Positions 19,215-27,938 of a DNA stretch of 64,000 bases are shown one piece after another. A program made the position numbers and the translations under genes. The stretch spans positions 1-64,000 of the forward strand of contig NZ_JAELVH010000002.1 in the NCBI RefSeq assembly GCF_019399235.1, in the 5' to 3' direction. The DNA comes from Streptomyces poriferorum (GTDB lineage Bacteria > Actinomycetota > Actinomycetes > Streptomycetales > Streptomycetaceae). The notes under the pieces were generated by a model that was not told where the DNA came from, did not search any database, and saw only the letters and a list, made by a program, of their open reading frames with translations. Within the stretch, counting starts at the first letter, position 1. Every line of letters starts with the position of its first letter.

Positions 19215-20447
19215 ATGACGACGATCCAGCCTCCCTCACCCGGCGCCAAGGCCGGAGCCGAGTCCGTGCGCCGCAACAACCTCGGCCTGGTCCTGCGTGC
19301 CGTCCTGGAGGAGGGCGAGGTGACCCGCGCCCGGGTGGCGGCCCGCGTCGGGCTGACCCGGGCGGCGGTCTCTTCGCTCGTCGAGGAGTTGCTGTCCCTC
19401 GGCCATCTGACCGAGTCCGGCAAGACGTTCAGCGGAAGCGCCGGGCGCCCCGGCACCGTCCTGAAGGTGTCGGAGACCGGCCCGGCCGGGCTCGGCGTCG
19501 AGATCAACATCGACTACGTCTCGGTGTGCGCGGTCGGGCTCACCGGCACCGACCGGGTCCGCGTCACCGAGCACATCGACAACCGGAACACCCCGCCTGC
19601 CGAGGTCCTCGCCCACGCCGCCCGGCTCACCAACCGGGTCATCACCTCGACCGGCGAGCAGGGGCTGCGGGCCGTCGGTGTCGAACTGGCCCTGCCCGGC
19701 CTCGTCTCCGGCGGCATGGTCCGCCAGGCACCCAACCTGGGCTGGTACCGCGTCGCGGCCGAAGGCATCTTCGGCCAGGCACTCAGCACACTGAGGCCGG
19801 CGGGCCGGGCGCTGGCGGTCAGTTCCGACAACGAGGCCAATCTGGCGGCGCTGGCAGAGCTGTGGTTCGGCGGCCTCGGCGACGCCCGCGGCTTCCTCTA
19901 CCTCACGGGCGAGATCGGCGTCGGCGGTGCGCTGGTGCTGCGGGGCGAACTGCTGCGGGGTGCCCACGGTTTCGCGGGGGAGGTCGGGCATGTGGTCGTC
20001 GACCCGGACGGGCCGCTGTGCGGGTGCGGCGCCCGGGGCTGTCTTGAGCAGTACGCCGGTCAGGCGGCCCTGCTCCGGGCCGCCGGCATCGACCCGGCCG
20101 CGGGGGTGCGGGGACTCGGTGAGCTGGAGAAGCGGGCGAGGTCGGACGACCCGGACACGCTGGAGGTGATGCGGGCGGCCGGGGACCGCATGGGCGTGGT
20201 GCTGGCCGGTGCGGTCAACCTCTTCGACCTGGACACCGTCGTGCTCGGCGGCATCTACCGCGACCTGATGCCGTGGCTCGCCGGGGCGGCCCAGGCACAG
20301 CTGGCGGACCGGGTGGTGTCGGGCCGGTGGCGGGACGACGGCACCGGGCTGCGGGCCTCCTCGCTCTCCGGCGACGCGGCCCGGGGCGCGGCGGCGCGGG
20401 TGGTGCGCGGGGTCCTGGCGGACCCGGCGGCGTACGCGGCGCGCTGA
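19215..20447 (+). CDS. ROK-family transcriptional regulator of the xyloside locus
   Basis: This 410-residue regulator has an N-terminal winged helix (VTRARVAARVGLTRAAVSSL at about 35-55) followed by a sugar-kinase-like ROK domain. The ROK zinc motif appears as CGCGARGCLEQY, and SSDNEANLAALAE and GEIGVGGALV correspond to sugar-site strands. Degenerate kinase residues are usual in ROK repressors. The ATG at 19215 overlaps a TGA (TGATG) and fits the family start. An upstream extension covers the direct repeats. It is convergent with the GH1/ABC operon and is the likely sugar-responsive repressor of that block (inference by location). Confidence 0.88.
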   Translation: MTTIQPPSPGAKAGAESVRRNNLGLVLRAVLEEGEVTRARVAARVGLTRAAVSSLVEELLSLGHLTESGKTFSGSAGRPGTVLKVSETGPAGLGVEINIDYVSVCAVGLTGTDRVRVTEHIDNRNTPPAEVLAHAARLTNRVITSTGEQGLRAVGVELALPGLVSGGMVRQAPNLGWYRVAAEGIFGQALSTLRPAGRALAVSSDNEANLAALAELWFGGLGDARGFLYLTGEIGVGGALVLRGELLRGAHGFAGEVGHVVVDPDGPLCGCGARGCLEQYAGQAALLRAAGIDPAAGVRGLGELEKRARSDDPDTLEVMRAAGDRMGVVLAGAVNLFDLDTVVLGGIYRDLMPWLAGAAQAQLADRVVSGRWRDDGTGLRASSLSGDAARGAAARVVRGVLADPAAYAAR

Positions 20448-20466
20448 GGGGTCCGCGCAAGGAACC

Positions 20467-20496
20467 GCCCCCGTCCGCAGCAGGGCGAACGGGGGC
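20467..20496. terminator. Bidirectional hairpin between ROK and GH1 genes
   Basis: GCCCCCGT pairs with ACGGGGGC across a 14-nt loop, in the gap between two convergent genes. Confidence 0.65.
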
Positions 20497-20536
20497 AGAA
20501 CAGGACCCGACCGGACGAGACCGGACCGGGCCGGAA

Positions 20537-21916
20537 CTACTTCCGGTGTGCCGCGATCAGCTCCTGATACCAGCGGTAGCTGTCCTTCGGCGTGCGCTCC
20601 AGGGTGTCGTAGTCGACCCGGATGATCCCGAACCGCTTCGCGTAACCCAGCGCCCACTCGAAGTTGTCCAGCAGCGACCAGACGTAGTAGCCGCGCACGT
20701 CGACGCCCGCGTCCATCGCCGCACGCAGCGCCGTGAGGTGCGTCCGCAGGTACGCGACGCGGTCCGCGTCGTGCACCGAGCCGTCGGCGTCCACGGTGTC
20801 GAACTCCGCCGAGCCGTTCTCCGTGATGTGCACCGGCGGCAGCGCGTCCCCGTACGTCTGCTTCAGCGCGGTCAGCAGGTCGGTGAAGGACTCGGGCACG
20901 ACCGGCCAGTTCATCGCCGTCTTGCGGACGCCCCGGTACTCGCCCTCGCTGTACCGGTTGTCGGTGGCGACCCGCAGGGCCGGGTCGGCCTCGCGGTGCG
21001 GGGCGGCGGCGACCACGATGGGGCGGTAGTAGTTGATGCCCAGGAAGTCCATCGGCTGGGAGATCAGTTCCAGGTCGCCCTCGCGCCGGAAGTCCTGCGC
21101 GGTGATGAGCTCGCCCCAGGTCTCCTCCTCGGTGACCGGGTAGCGGCCCGCCAGGATCGGCTCGGTCCACACGAGGTTGTGCTGGGTGTCCGCGCGGACG
21201 ACCGCGGCCAGGTCGGCGTCCGACTCGGTGGCCGGGACGTTGCGGTCCAGGTTGAGCGTGATGCCCGCCTCGCGGACACCCGCCGCGCGCAGCGCGGTCA
21301 TCGCGTGACCGTGGCCGACGAGCAGGTGGTGCGCGGCGGCCAGGGCCCCGCGGCCCTCCTTCGCGCCGGGCGCGTGCCGGCCCACCGAGTAGCCGAGGAA
21401 CGCGCTGCACCACGGCTCGTTCAGCGTGATCCAGCGCGGCACCCGGTCGCCCAGGTGCTCCGCCATGATCGCCGTGTACTCACCGAAGCGCTCCGCCGTC
21501 TCGCGTACCCGCCAGCCGCCCTTGTCCTCCAGGGCCTGCGGCAGGTCCCAGTGGTAGAGGGTGGCGGCCGGCTCGATGCCCGCTTCGAGGAGCTCGTCGA
21601 CCAGCCGGGAGTAGAAGTCCAGGCCCTTGGCGTTGACCGCCCCGGAGCCCGCGGGCTGGATGCGCGACCAGGCTATCGAGAAGCGGTACGAGTCCACGCC
21701 GAGGTCACGCAGCAGCGCCACGTCCTCGGGGTAGCGGTGGTAGTGGTCGCACGCCACGTCCCCCGTGTCACCGCCGTCGGTCTTCCCCGGCGTGTGGCTG
21801 TAGGTGTCCCAGATGGACGGCCCGCGGCCGTCTTCATCCGCGGCGCCCTCGATCTGGTACGAGGCCGTGGCCGCGCCGAAGACGAAACCGGGCGGGAAGA
21901 CCGGGAAGTCACTCAT
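20537..21916 (-). CDS. GH1 beta-glucosidase/beta-glycosidase
   Basis: This 459-residue cytoplasmic enzyme hydrolyses beta-linked oligosaccharides with retention. The acid/base is E167 in TLNEPW and the nucleophile is E366 in HITENGS. FGAATASYQIEG and the C-terminal WSLLDNFEWALGYAKRFGI are also GH1 signatures. There is no signal peptide, so it acts after import. It is the last gene of the ABC-importer operon, 9 nt after permease 2. With the alpha-xylosidase at 27939 it would strip beta-glucosyl backbones of xyloglucan oligosaccharides. The exact specificity (glucoside, xyloside or galactoside) cannot be read. Confidence 0.93.
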   Translation of the reverse strand: MSDFPVFPPGFVFGAATASYQIEGAADEDGRGPSIWDTYSHTPGKTDGGDTGDVACDHYHRYPEDVALLRDLGVDSYRFSIAWSRIQPAGSGAVNAKGLDFYSRLVDELLEAGIEPAATLYHWDLPQALEDKGGWRVRETAERFGEYTAIMAEHLGDRVPRWITLNEPWCSAFLGYSVGRHAPGAKEGRGALAAAHHLLVGHGHAMTALRAAGVREAGITLNLDRNVPATESDADLAAVVRADTQHNLVWTEPILAGRYPVTEEETWGELITAQDFRREGDLELISQPMDFLGINYYRPIVVAAAPHREADPALRVATDNRYSEGEYRGVRKTAMNWPVVPESFTDLLTALKQTYGDALPPVHITENGSAEFDTVDADGSVHDADRVAYLRTHLTALRAAMDAGVDVRGYYVWSLLDNFEWALGYAKRFGIIRVDYDTLERTPKDSYRWYQELIAAHRK

Positions 21917-21924
21917 GGAAACCC

Positions 21925-22779
21925 TTACTTGACCGAGCCGCCGGTGATTCCGGCGGCGATGTATTTCTGGGACAGGACGAGCAGGACCGCGGCGGGCACG
22001 GCCGAGAGGACCGAGGCCGCCATGACCGAACCCCAGTCACCGACGTGGGCGCCGATGTACTGGTAGATGCCCAGTGTGATCGGCTTGACGTCGTCCGTGG
22101 TGTTCAGCGTCAGCGCGAACATGAAGTCGCTCCACGCGTACAGGAACGAGAACAGCCCGGCGGTGATCAGCGAGTTGCGGCTCATCGGCAGGACGACCTG
22201 GATGAACGTACGGATGCGGCCGGCGCCGTCGACCTCGGCGGCCTCGATGACCTCGCGCGGGATGGACACCATGAACGAGCGCATCAGCACGATCGCGAAG
22301 GGGATGCCCAGCGAGGCGTCCGCCAGCATCAGGCCGAAGTAGGAGTTGACCAGTCCGAGGTCCACGTACGCGCTGTACAGGGCGTTCGCGATGACGATGC
22401 CCGGCACCATCTGGGTGATGAGCGTGCCGAAGACGATCGTCTTGCCGCCGCGCAGGTTGAACTGCGCCAGGCCGTACGCCGCCGGGGCGGAGATCGCCAG
22501 GCAGATCGCCACGGCGCCGAGCGCCACGGCCAGCGAGGTCAGCAGGTTGCCGCCCTGCTCGGTCAGGGCGGAGGTGAAGCCGGAGAAGTCCACGCCCGTC
22601 GGGACCGGGCCGACGTCGACCAGGCTCGCGTCGGGCTGCAGCGCGGTGTTGATCATCCAGTACAGCGGGAACAGCATCACCGCGAGGATGACGACGCCGA
22701 GGACGGTCGCTCCCCAGCGGCGCTTTCGCCGGTGGACGGCGGGAGCCGGGGCGGCGGGGATCTGGGTGGTGGTCGCCAT
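21925..22779 (-). CDS. Sugar ABC transporter permease, MalG type
   Basis: This 284-residue inner-membrane permease of the CUT1 family has six hydrophobic segments and the EAA loop EAAEVDGAGRIRTFIQVVLPM, which contacts the ATPase. The ATG at 22779 lies 5 nt downstream of the partner permease stop. No ATP-binding gene is present in the operon, as is usual for Streptomyces CUT1 importers that share the MsiK ATPase encoded elsewhere. Confidence 0.92.
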   Translation of the reverse strand: MATTTQIPAAPAPAVHRRKRRWGATVLGVVILAVMLFPLYWMINTALQPDASLVDVGPVPTGVDFSGFTSALTEQGGNLLTSLAVALGAVAICLAISAPAAYGLAQFNLRGGKTIVFGTLITQMVPGIVIANALYSAYVDLGLVNSYFGLMLADASLGIPFAIVLMRSFMVSIPREVIEAAEVDGAGRIRTFIQVVLPMSRNSLITAGLFSFLYAWSDFMFALTLNTTDDVKPITLGIYQYIGAHVGDWGSVMAASVLSAVPAAVLLVLSQKYIAAGITGGSVK

Positions 22780-22784
22780 GCCGG

Positions 22785-23756
22785 TCACTTCCCCTCGTTG
22801 CGGTTGGCCCGCAGGTAGAACACCGCGAAGACGGCGGAGATCAGGATCAGGATGTTGCCGACCACGGCACCGGCCCCGAAGTCCATCTGGACGAAGGAGT
22901 TCTGGTACGTGAGCGTGCCGAGCGTCTGGGTGGAGTCGGCGGGCCCGCCGTCGGTGAGGGCGAGGACCAGGTCGAGGATCTTCACCGTCGACATGAAGCC
23001 GAGCACCAGCACCACGGTGATGACGGGCTTGAGCATGGGCAGCGTGACCGAGCGGAACGTACGCCAGGCGGACGCGCCGTCGAGCGAGGCGGCCTCGTTC
23101 AGCTCCTTGGGGACCTCCTGGAGGCCGCCGTAGAGGATCACCATGTTGAACGGGATGCCGATCCAGATGTTCACCAGGATCACCGAGATCAGCGCCATGC
23201 TGGTGCTCGTCAGCCACGGCGTGTCACCGGGAAGGCCGATGGTGCCCAGGAAGGAGTTGAGGACACCGGTGTCCTGGTCGAAGATGCGCCGCCACACGAT
23301 GCCGGAGACGACCATCGGGACCAGCCACGGCAGCAGGATCAGCGAGCGCAGGATCCCGTTCAGCGGGAAGCGGCGGGTGAAGAAGACGGCGAGGCCCAGG
23401 CCGATGCAGAACTGGCCGACGAGTGATCCGACCGTGAAGAGGATCGTCTGCCACAGGGCCTTGCCGAACAGCCCGTCGTTGAAGACGTTGCTCCAGTTGT
23501 CGAAGCCGTTGAACGGCGCCTCACCGGTGAAGAACGTGGACGGCGAGTAGTCCTGGAAGCTCATCACGATGTTGCGGACGAGCGGGTAGCCGAAGAACAG
23601 CGCCATGAAGATCACGGCGGGGGCGATGAACCCCCACTGGGCGAGCGTCCGGCGCCGCTTGGCGCTCCGCGGGTTCACCGGCTTCTTGACCGCACCGGCC
23701 GCGGGGGCCTTCGGGTCGGCCGGCAGCGCGGCGGCCGAGGCTGTGGTGGATGACAT
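22785..23756 (-). CDS. Sugar ABC transporter permease, MalF type
   Basis: This 323-residue permease has an extended Ala/Pro-rich cytoplasmic N-terminus and six membrane segments. The EAA loop reads NEAASLDGASAWRTFRSVTLPM. It is paired with the MalG-type permease 5 nt downstream and the binding protein 12 nt upstream, forming a complete CUT1 channel apart from its ATPase. Confidence 0.92.
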   Translation of the reverse strand: MSSTTASAAALPADPKAPAAGAVKKPVNPRSAKRRRTLAQWGFIAPAVIFMALFFGYPLVRNIVMSFQDYSPSTFFTGEAPFNGFDNWSNVFNDGLFGKALWQTILFTVGSLVGQFCIGLGLAVFFTRRFPLNGILRSLILLPWLVPMVVSGIVWRRIFDQDTGVLNSFLGTIGLPGDTPWLTSTSMALISVILVNIWIGIPFNMVILYGGLQEVPKELNEAASLDGASAWRTFRSVTLPMLKPVITVVLVLGFMSTVKILDLVLALTDGGPADSTQTLGTLTYQNSFVQMDFGAGAVVGNILILISAVFAVFYLRANRNEGK

Positions 23757-23768
23757 GGTTCGTATACC

Positions 23769-25031
23769 TCAGTTCCCGCTCGTGACCTGCTGCTGGGCAC
23801 GCTTCAGAGCGGCCTCGCTGGACTCACCGGTGAGCGCGGACTGGAAGGCGCTCTGCAGGGCCAGCGACACGGACGACCACTGCGCGCCGAGCTTGGCGGT
23901 ACGCGAACGGGCCGTGGCGACCTGGTCGGCGAGGGCGGCCAGCTCCGGTGCCTTCGTACGCCACACGGCCGCGGCCTTCTCGTTGGCCGGGACCATCCAG
24001 CTGTTGATCGCGTAGGTGATCTGCTCCTGCTCGCCCGACATGCAGCCGATGATGCGGGCGGACATCTTCTCCCGCGCCTCGTCACCGGTGTTGGGGACGG
24101 TCAGGATTCCCCCGCCCAGCGGGCCCACCGAGTCGTCACCCGCCTTCGGAACGGGGATCTGGGCCATGCCCCAGTTCAGCCCCTTCTTGGCGTTGAGGCT
24201 CTCGACCTGCCACGGGCCGTTGATCATCATGGCCGCGTTGCCGGCCATGAACTGGTCGTTCACGTCGGCCTGGGTCCAGTTGACCGTCGACTTGGACAGC
24301 GAGCCGTCCTTGAGGAGGGCCTTCCAGTAGTCCAGCGCGCCTGCCACCTGCGGGCTGTCGAGCTTCGTCTCGTCGCCGCCGTTGGACCACATGAACGGGG
24401 CGAACTGGAAGACGCCGTCCTCCGCACCGCCCGCGCTGAGCGCGAGACCGTACCGCTTGCCCTGCGTGAGCGTCTTCGCGGTCGCCTGCATCTCGGCCCA
24501 GGTGGTGGGCACCTCCAGGCCGGCCTTGGCGAGGGTGTCCTTGTTGTAGAACAGCGCCAGGGTGTTCACGGTGCGCGCCGCCCCGTAGTACTTCCCGTCG
24601 TACGAGCCGAAGTTGACGATGCCCTCGGGGATGTCCTTCGTCGTCAGACCGAGGTCCTTCAGCGGGATCAGCCCGCCGGCCTCGGCGAACGTCGGCATCT
24701 CCGAGGCGTCCAGCTGGAGCACGTCAGGCAGCGACTTCGAGGACGCCATCCGCAGGGCCTTCGTCATCACCTGCGAGGCGGGGACGCTCTGCTGCTCGAT
24801 CCTCACCCCGAGCGTCTTGCTGCACCGGGCCAGCGTCTGGGCGTCCCAGCGGTGGTAGGACTCGTCGGTCGACGAGTTCATGACGGTGTACACGTCCGCG
24901 TCCCGCTGCTGCCCGCAGCCGGACAGGACGACGCCGCCGACCAGCGCGGAGACGACGGTGAGCGGGACGATGACCCGCCGGTGAGGACGGCGGCGCGGCT
25001 GGCGCATGCCGTCCGGAGAAGGTGCTGTCAC
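23769..25031 (-). CDS. Sugar-binding lipoprotein of the ABC importer
   Basis: This 420-residue extracellular solute-binding protein (family 1) carries a basic N-terminus, a hydrophobic stretch and the lipobox VLSGCG, so it is a lipid-anchored receptor. Typical motifs are AGNAAMMINGPWQVE and DVLQLDASEMPTFAEAG. The GTG at 25031 with AAGGG upstream is preferred. An ATG at 25007 is possible. It probably binds an oligosaccharide released from alpha-xylosyl-containing polymers, judged from the xylA, GH1 and GH31 neighbours. Confidence 0.9.
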   Translation of the reverse strand: MTAPSPDGMRQPRRRPHRRVIVPLTVVSALVGGVVLSGCGQQRDADVYTVMNSSTDESYHRWDAQTLARCSKTLGVRIEQQSVPASQVMTKALRMASSKSLPDVLQLDASEMPTFAEAGGLIPLKDLGLTTKDIPEGIVNFGSYDGKYYGAARTVNTLALFYNKDTLAKAGLEVPTTWAEMQATAKTLTQGKRYGLALSAGGAEDGVFQFAPFMWSNGGDETKLDSPQVAGALDYWKALLKDGSLSKSTVNWTQADVNDQFMAGNAAMMINGPWQVESLNAKKGLNWGMAQIPVPKAGDDSVGPLGGGILTVPNTGDEAREKMSARIIGCMSGEQEQITYAINSWMVPANEKAAAVWRTKAPELAALADQVATARSRTAKLGAQWSSVSLALQSAFQSALTGESSEAALKRAQQQVTSGN

Positions 25032-25141
25032 GATGGTGCCCTTGCGTGAGAGGGGTGCCGGGCCCGGGGGGACCACTGTGTCCCGACGAGGTGGATCCGT
25101 CCGCCCGGGCGCGGGTCCGGCAGGCCCACGCCCGGGGAGCA

Positions 25142-25180
25142 GGGGGTGTCCGACGGCGAAGGTCCGCGCCGGACACCCCC
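25142..25180 (-). terminator. Hairpin between xylA and the ABC importer genes
   Basis: GGGGGTGTCCG pairs with CGGACACCCCC across a 17-nt loop, right after the xylA stop. It separates xylA from the downstream importer genes or attenuates readthrough. Only about 110 nt remain for a separate importer promoter. Confidence 0.65.
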
Positions 25181-25187
25181 GGTGGGG

Positions 25188-26357
25188 TCAGCTGACGCCG
25201 AGCAGGTGCTCCATGGCGAGCTGGTCGAGCGCCTCGAAGGCCATCGAGCGCTCGGCGGCGCCGTCCACGTCGAAGTCCTCGTACGCGGAACGGTCCGCGA
25301 GCAGGGCCTTGACGCCGTCGGCGGCGGTGGGCTGCGCCAGCTCGTCCAGACGGGAGGCGGCCAGCGCCTCCTGGACCGCCGGGTCGGCGCGGAACGCCAG
25401 CGCGCGCTCCTTGAGGATCAGGTAGTTGCGCATGCAGTTCTTCGCGGACTCCCACACCCCGTCGATGCCGTCGGTGCGCACCGGCTTGAAGTCGAAGTGC
25501 AGCGGGCCCGCGTAGTCCGAGCTCTCCAGCAGGTCGACGAGCCAGAAGGCCTGGCGCAGGTCGCCGGCGCCGAAGCGGAGGTCCTGGTCGTACTTGATGC
25601 CGGACTGGCCGTTGAGGTCGATGTGGAAGAGCTTGCCCGCCCACAGGGCCTGCGCGATGCCGTGCGCGAAGTTCAGCCCGGCCATCTGCTCGTGGCCGAC
25701 CTCGGGGTTCACGCCGTACATCTCCGGGCGCTCCAGGCGCTCGATGAACGCCAGGGCGTGGCCGACCGTCGGGAGCAGGATGTCGCCGCGCGGCTCGTTC
25801 GGCTTGGGCTCGATCGCGAACTTCAGGTCGTAGCCCTGGTCCACGACGTACTCGCCGAGCAGGTCGAACGCTTCCTTCATCCGGTCCAGCGCGACGCGCA
25901 CGTCCTTGGCCCCGCCGGACTCGGCGCCCTCGCGGCCGCCCCAGGCGACATACGTCTCGGCGCCCAGTTCGACGGCGAGGTCGATGTTGCGGACGACCTT
26001 GCGCAGCGCGAAGCGGCGGACGTCGCGGTCGTTGGCGGTGAAGCCGCCGTCCTTGAAGACGGGGTGCGTGAAGAGGTTCGTGGTGGCCATGGGGACCTTG
26101 AGACCGGTGCGGTCCAGGGCGCCCTTGAAGCGGGACACGATCGCGGCGCGCTCGGAGTCCGAGGACCCGAAGGGGATCAGGTCGTCGTCGTGGAACGTCA
26201 CACCGTGCGCGCCGAGTTCCGCGAGCCGCTCGACGGACTCGACCGGGTCCAGAGCGGGGCGGGTGGCGTCACCGAAGGGGTCGTTGCCTCGCCAGCCGAC
26301 GGTCCAGAGCCCGAAGGTGAACCGGTCGGCGGGGGTGGGGGTGAAGCGATTCGACAT
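25188..26357 (-). CDS. xylA: Xylose isomerase
   Basis: This enzyme converts D-xylose to D-xylulose in the cytoplasm. The 389-residue length is the Streptomyces class I type. Active-site blocks are [22 protein letters not shown] (catalytic His), [14 protein letters not shown] (metal ligands), [11 protein letters not shown] and HIDLNGQ. The ATG at 26357 has GAGG 8 nt upstream. It is divergent from the xylB remnant, with operators in between, and precedes the importer operon on the same strand. Confidence 0.96.
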   Translation of the reverse strand: MSNRFTPTPADRFTFGLWTVGWRGNDPFGDATRPALDPVESVERLAELGAHGVTFHDDDLIPFGSSDSERAAIVSRFKGALDRTGLKVPMATTNLFTHPVFKDGGFTANDRDVRRFALRKVVRNIDLAVELGAETYVAWGGREGAESGGAKDVRVALDRMKEAFDLLGEYVVDQGYDLKFAIEPKPNEPRGDILLPTVGHALAFIERLERPEMYGVNPEVGHEQMAGLNFAHGIAQALWAGKLFHIDLNGQSGIKYDQDLRFGAGDLRQAFWLVDLLESSDYAGPLHFDFKPVRTDGIDGVWESAKNCMRNYLILKERALAFRADPAVQEALAASRLDELAQPTAADGVKALLADRSAYEDFDVDGAAERSMAFEALDQLAMEHLLGVS

Positions 26358-26450
26358 TCTGCTGCCTCTTCGACATGGCCCGGGCGGCTGCTCTGCCGTC
26401 CGACCGATTTGTTTGCTGGCAGTACTAATACGGCATCTTGGCGTTTGTTT

Positions 26451-26460
26451 CTAGACCACT
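26451..26460. promoter_or_regulatory. Half dre-like element in xylA promoter
   Basis: CTAGACCACT equals the right half and centre of the DasR-type dre consensus AGTGGTCTAGACCACT. The left half (TTGTTT) does not match. It is recorded as a weak site only. Confidence 0.25.
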
Positions 26461-26462
26461 TC

Positions 26463-26480
26463 TGTGACACATGCGTCACA
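26463..26480. promoter_or_regulatory. 18-bp near-perfect palindrome in xylA-xylB spacer
   Basis: TGTGAC-ACATGC-GTCACA is symmetric at 16 of 18 positions, with 6-bp perfect arms. It lies about 105 nt upstream of the xylA start. The spacing differs from a standard Crp site, so the bound factor is unknown. Confidence 0.45.
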
Positions 26481-26554
26481 TAGGGACAACATGGCAGTCT
26501 GTCGTGGGGTCTTGCGGCCCAGGCGGGGCGGGGTGTCGGCGGCTTCCGCGTGCG

Positions 26555-26568
26555 TCGAAGCGCTTCGA
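26555..26568. promoter_or_regulatory. 14-bp palindrome, LacI/ROK-like operator, before xylB
   Basis: TCGAAGCGCTTCGA is a perfect palindrome with the central CG typical of LacI-family sites in actinomycetes. It ends about 18 nt before a TACGAT -10-like hexamer (26587-26592), so it would overlap the -35 region of the xylB/alpha-xylosidase transcript. Confidence 0.5.
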
Positions 26569-26624
26569 AGAATTATTTGTTTTGTGTACGATCAAAATCG
26601 GGACCCACAGGAACGAGGTACGAC

Positions 26625-27876
26625 ATGCCGTCGCGACCAGCCAGAAACCCGGCCACCGCACCGGTATCGGCCGTCATCGGTGTGGACAGCTCCACCCAGT
26701 CCACCAAGGCAGCCGTGGTCGACACCGCCACCGGCCGGCTGCTCGCCGTGGGCCGCGCCCCGCACACCGTGACCGGACAGGGCGGCGCCCGCGAGAGCGA
26801 CCCCGAGCAGTGGTGGCAGGCCCTGCGCACGGCCGTCGACGTGGCAGTGGCTGCGCGAGAACGAACCGGCCACGGCCGCCGCGACCGCCGCAGTCCGCCT
26901 CCCGCACGACTTCCTCACCGAACGGCTGACCGGCGCCGCCGTCACCGACCCCGGCGACGCGTCCGGCACCTGCTGGTACGACCCCGCCACCCAGGGTTAC
27001 GACCCCGAGCTGCTCGCCCTCACCGGCATCCGAGCGGACATGCTGTCCACGGTCGCCGCCACCGGGGCCACCCGCGCCGGACACCTCACCGCCGATGCCG
27101 CCCGCGCCCTCGGCCTGCCCGCCGGTATCCCCGTCGCCGCGGGCACCGGCGACAACATGGCCGCCGCGGTGGGCCTGGGCCTGGGGGCCGAGGGCCTCCT
27201 CGACCACCCCGTGGTCAGCCTCGGCACCTCGGGCACGGTCTTCGCCGCCACCCGCAACCGCCCGCACTCCGCGCTCCTCGCCGGATTCGCCGCCACCGAC
27301 GGCACCCGCCTCCCGCTGGGCTGCACCCTGAACTGCACCCTCGCCGTGGACAAGGTCGCCGAGCTGCTCGGCCTGGACCGCGAGGACGCCGTACCCGGCG
27401 GCGAGGCCGTGCTGCTGCCCTTCCTGGACGGCGAGCGCACCCCGGACCTCCCCGCCGCCTCCGGGCTCCTGCACGGCCTGCGGCACGACACGACCCGGCA
27501 GCAGATCCTCGGCGCCGCCTACGAGGGCGCGGTCGTGGCCGTCCTGCGCGCCCTGGAGGAACTGCCGCTCGACGCGCCCGACGCGCCGCTGCGCCTGATC
27601 GGCGGGGGAGCGAAGGGCACGATGTGGGTGGAGACCGTGCGCCGCCTGTCCGGGCGTGCTGTGATCCTTCCGGACTCCGGCGAGCTCGTCGCCCTGGGCG
27701 CGGCCGCCCTCGCCGCGGGCGCCGCCACCGGCCGCGACCCGGTGGCCCTGGCGACGGAGTGGGGCACCGGTGAGGGCCGGAAGCTGCCCGCCGTGCCCCG
27801 GGACACGGCCACCTGGGACCGGGTGACCTCGGTCCTTGACCGGGCCGCACCGGCACTCCTGACGACGCACCCCTGA
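26625..27876 (+). pseudogene. xylB: Xylulokinase, broken by an internal deletion and frameshift
   Basis: The N-terminal quarter is intact from the ATG at 26625 (VIGVDSSTQSTKAAVVD, then DPEQWWQALRTAVDVAV). Near 26841-26853 the reading frame jumps. The +1 frame then continues as QWLRENEPATAAATAAVRLP, DASGTCWYDP and the C-terminal FGGY kinase half (GTGDNMAAAVGLGLG, LIGGGAKGTMW) to 27876. The segment normally between, with the substrate-binding VSGQQHG and WNDTRS motifs, is missing, about 70-80 codons. The joint lies in GTGGCAGTGGC, suggesting loss between short repeats. As written, no functional kinase can be made. A sequencing or assembly error is possible but would have to remove a whole segment. 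Confidence 0.85.
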
Positions 27877-27938
27877 ACGACGCCCCCTGACGACGTACCC
27901 CGCACGCCCCCCGTACCACCGCTTAAGGAAGACCCCCC

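Noticed and set aside
26463-26480. Classical Crp site TGTGA-N6-TCACA
   Set aside because: The spacing between TGTGA and TCACA is 8, not 6, so the element is listed only as a palindrome of unknown factor.
26550-27773. Single 407-codon protein reading straight through the xylB N-terminus
   Set aside because: After about 26850 that frame becomes Arg/Pro/His-rich noise, while the kinase sequence continues in the next frame. The gene is broken, not a new fusion.
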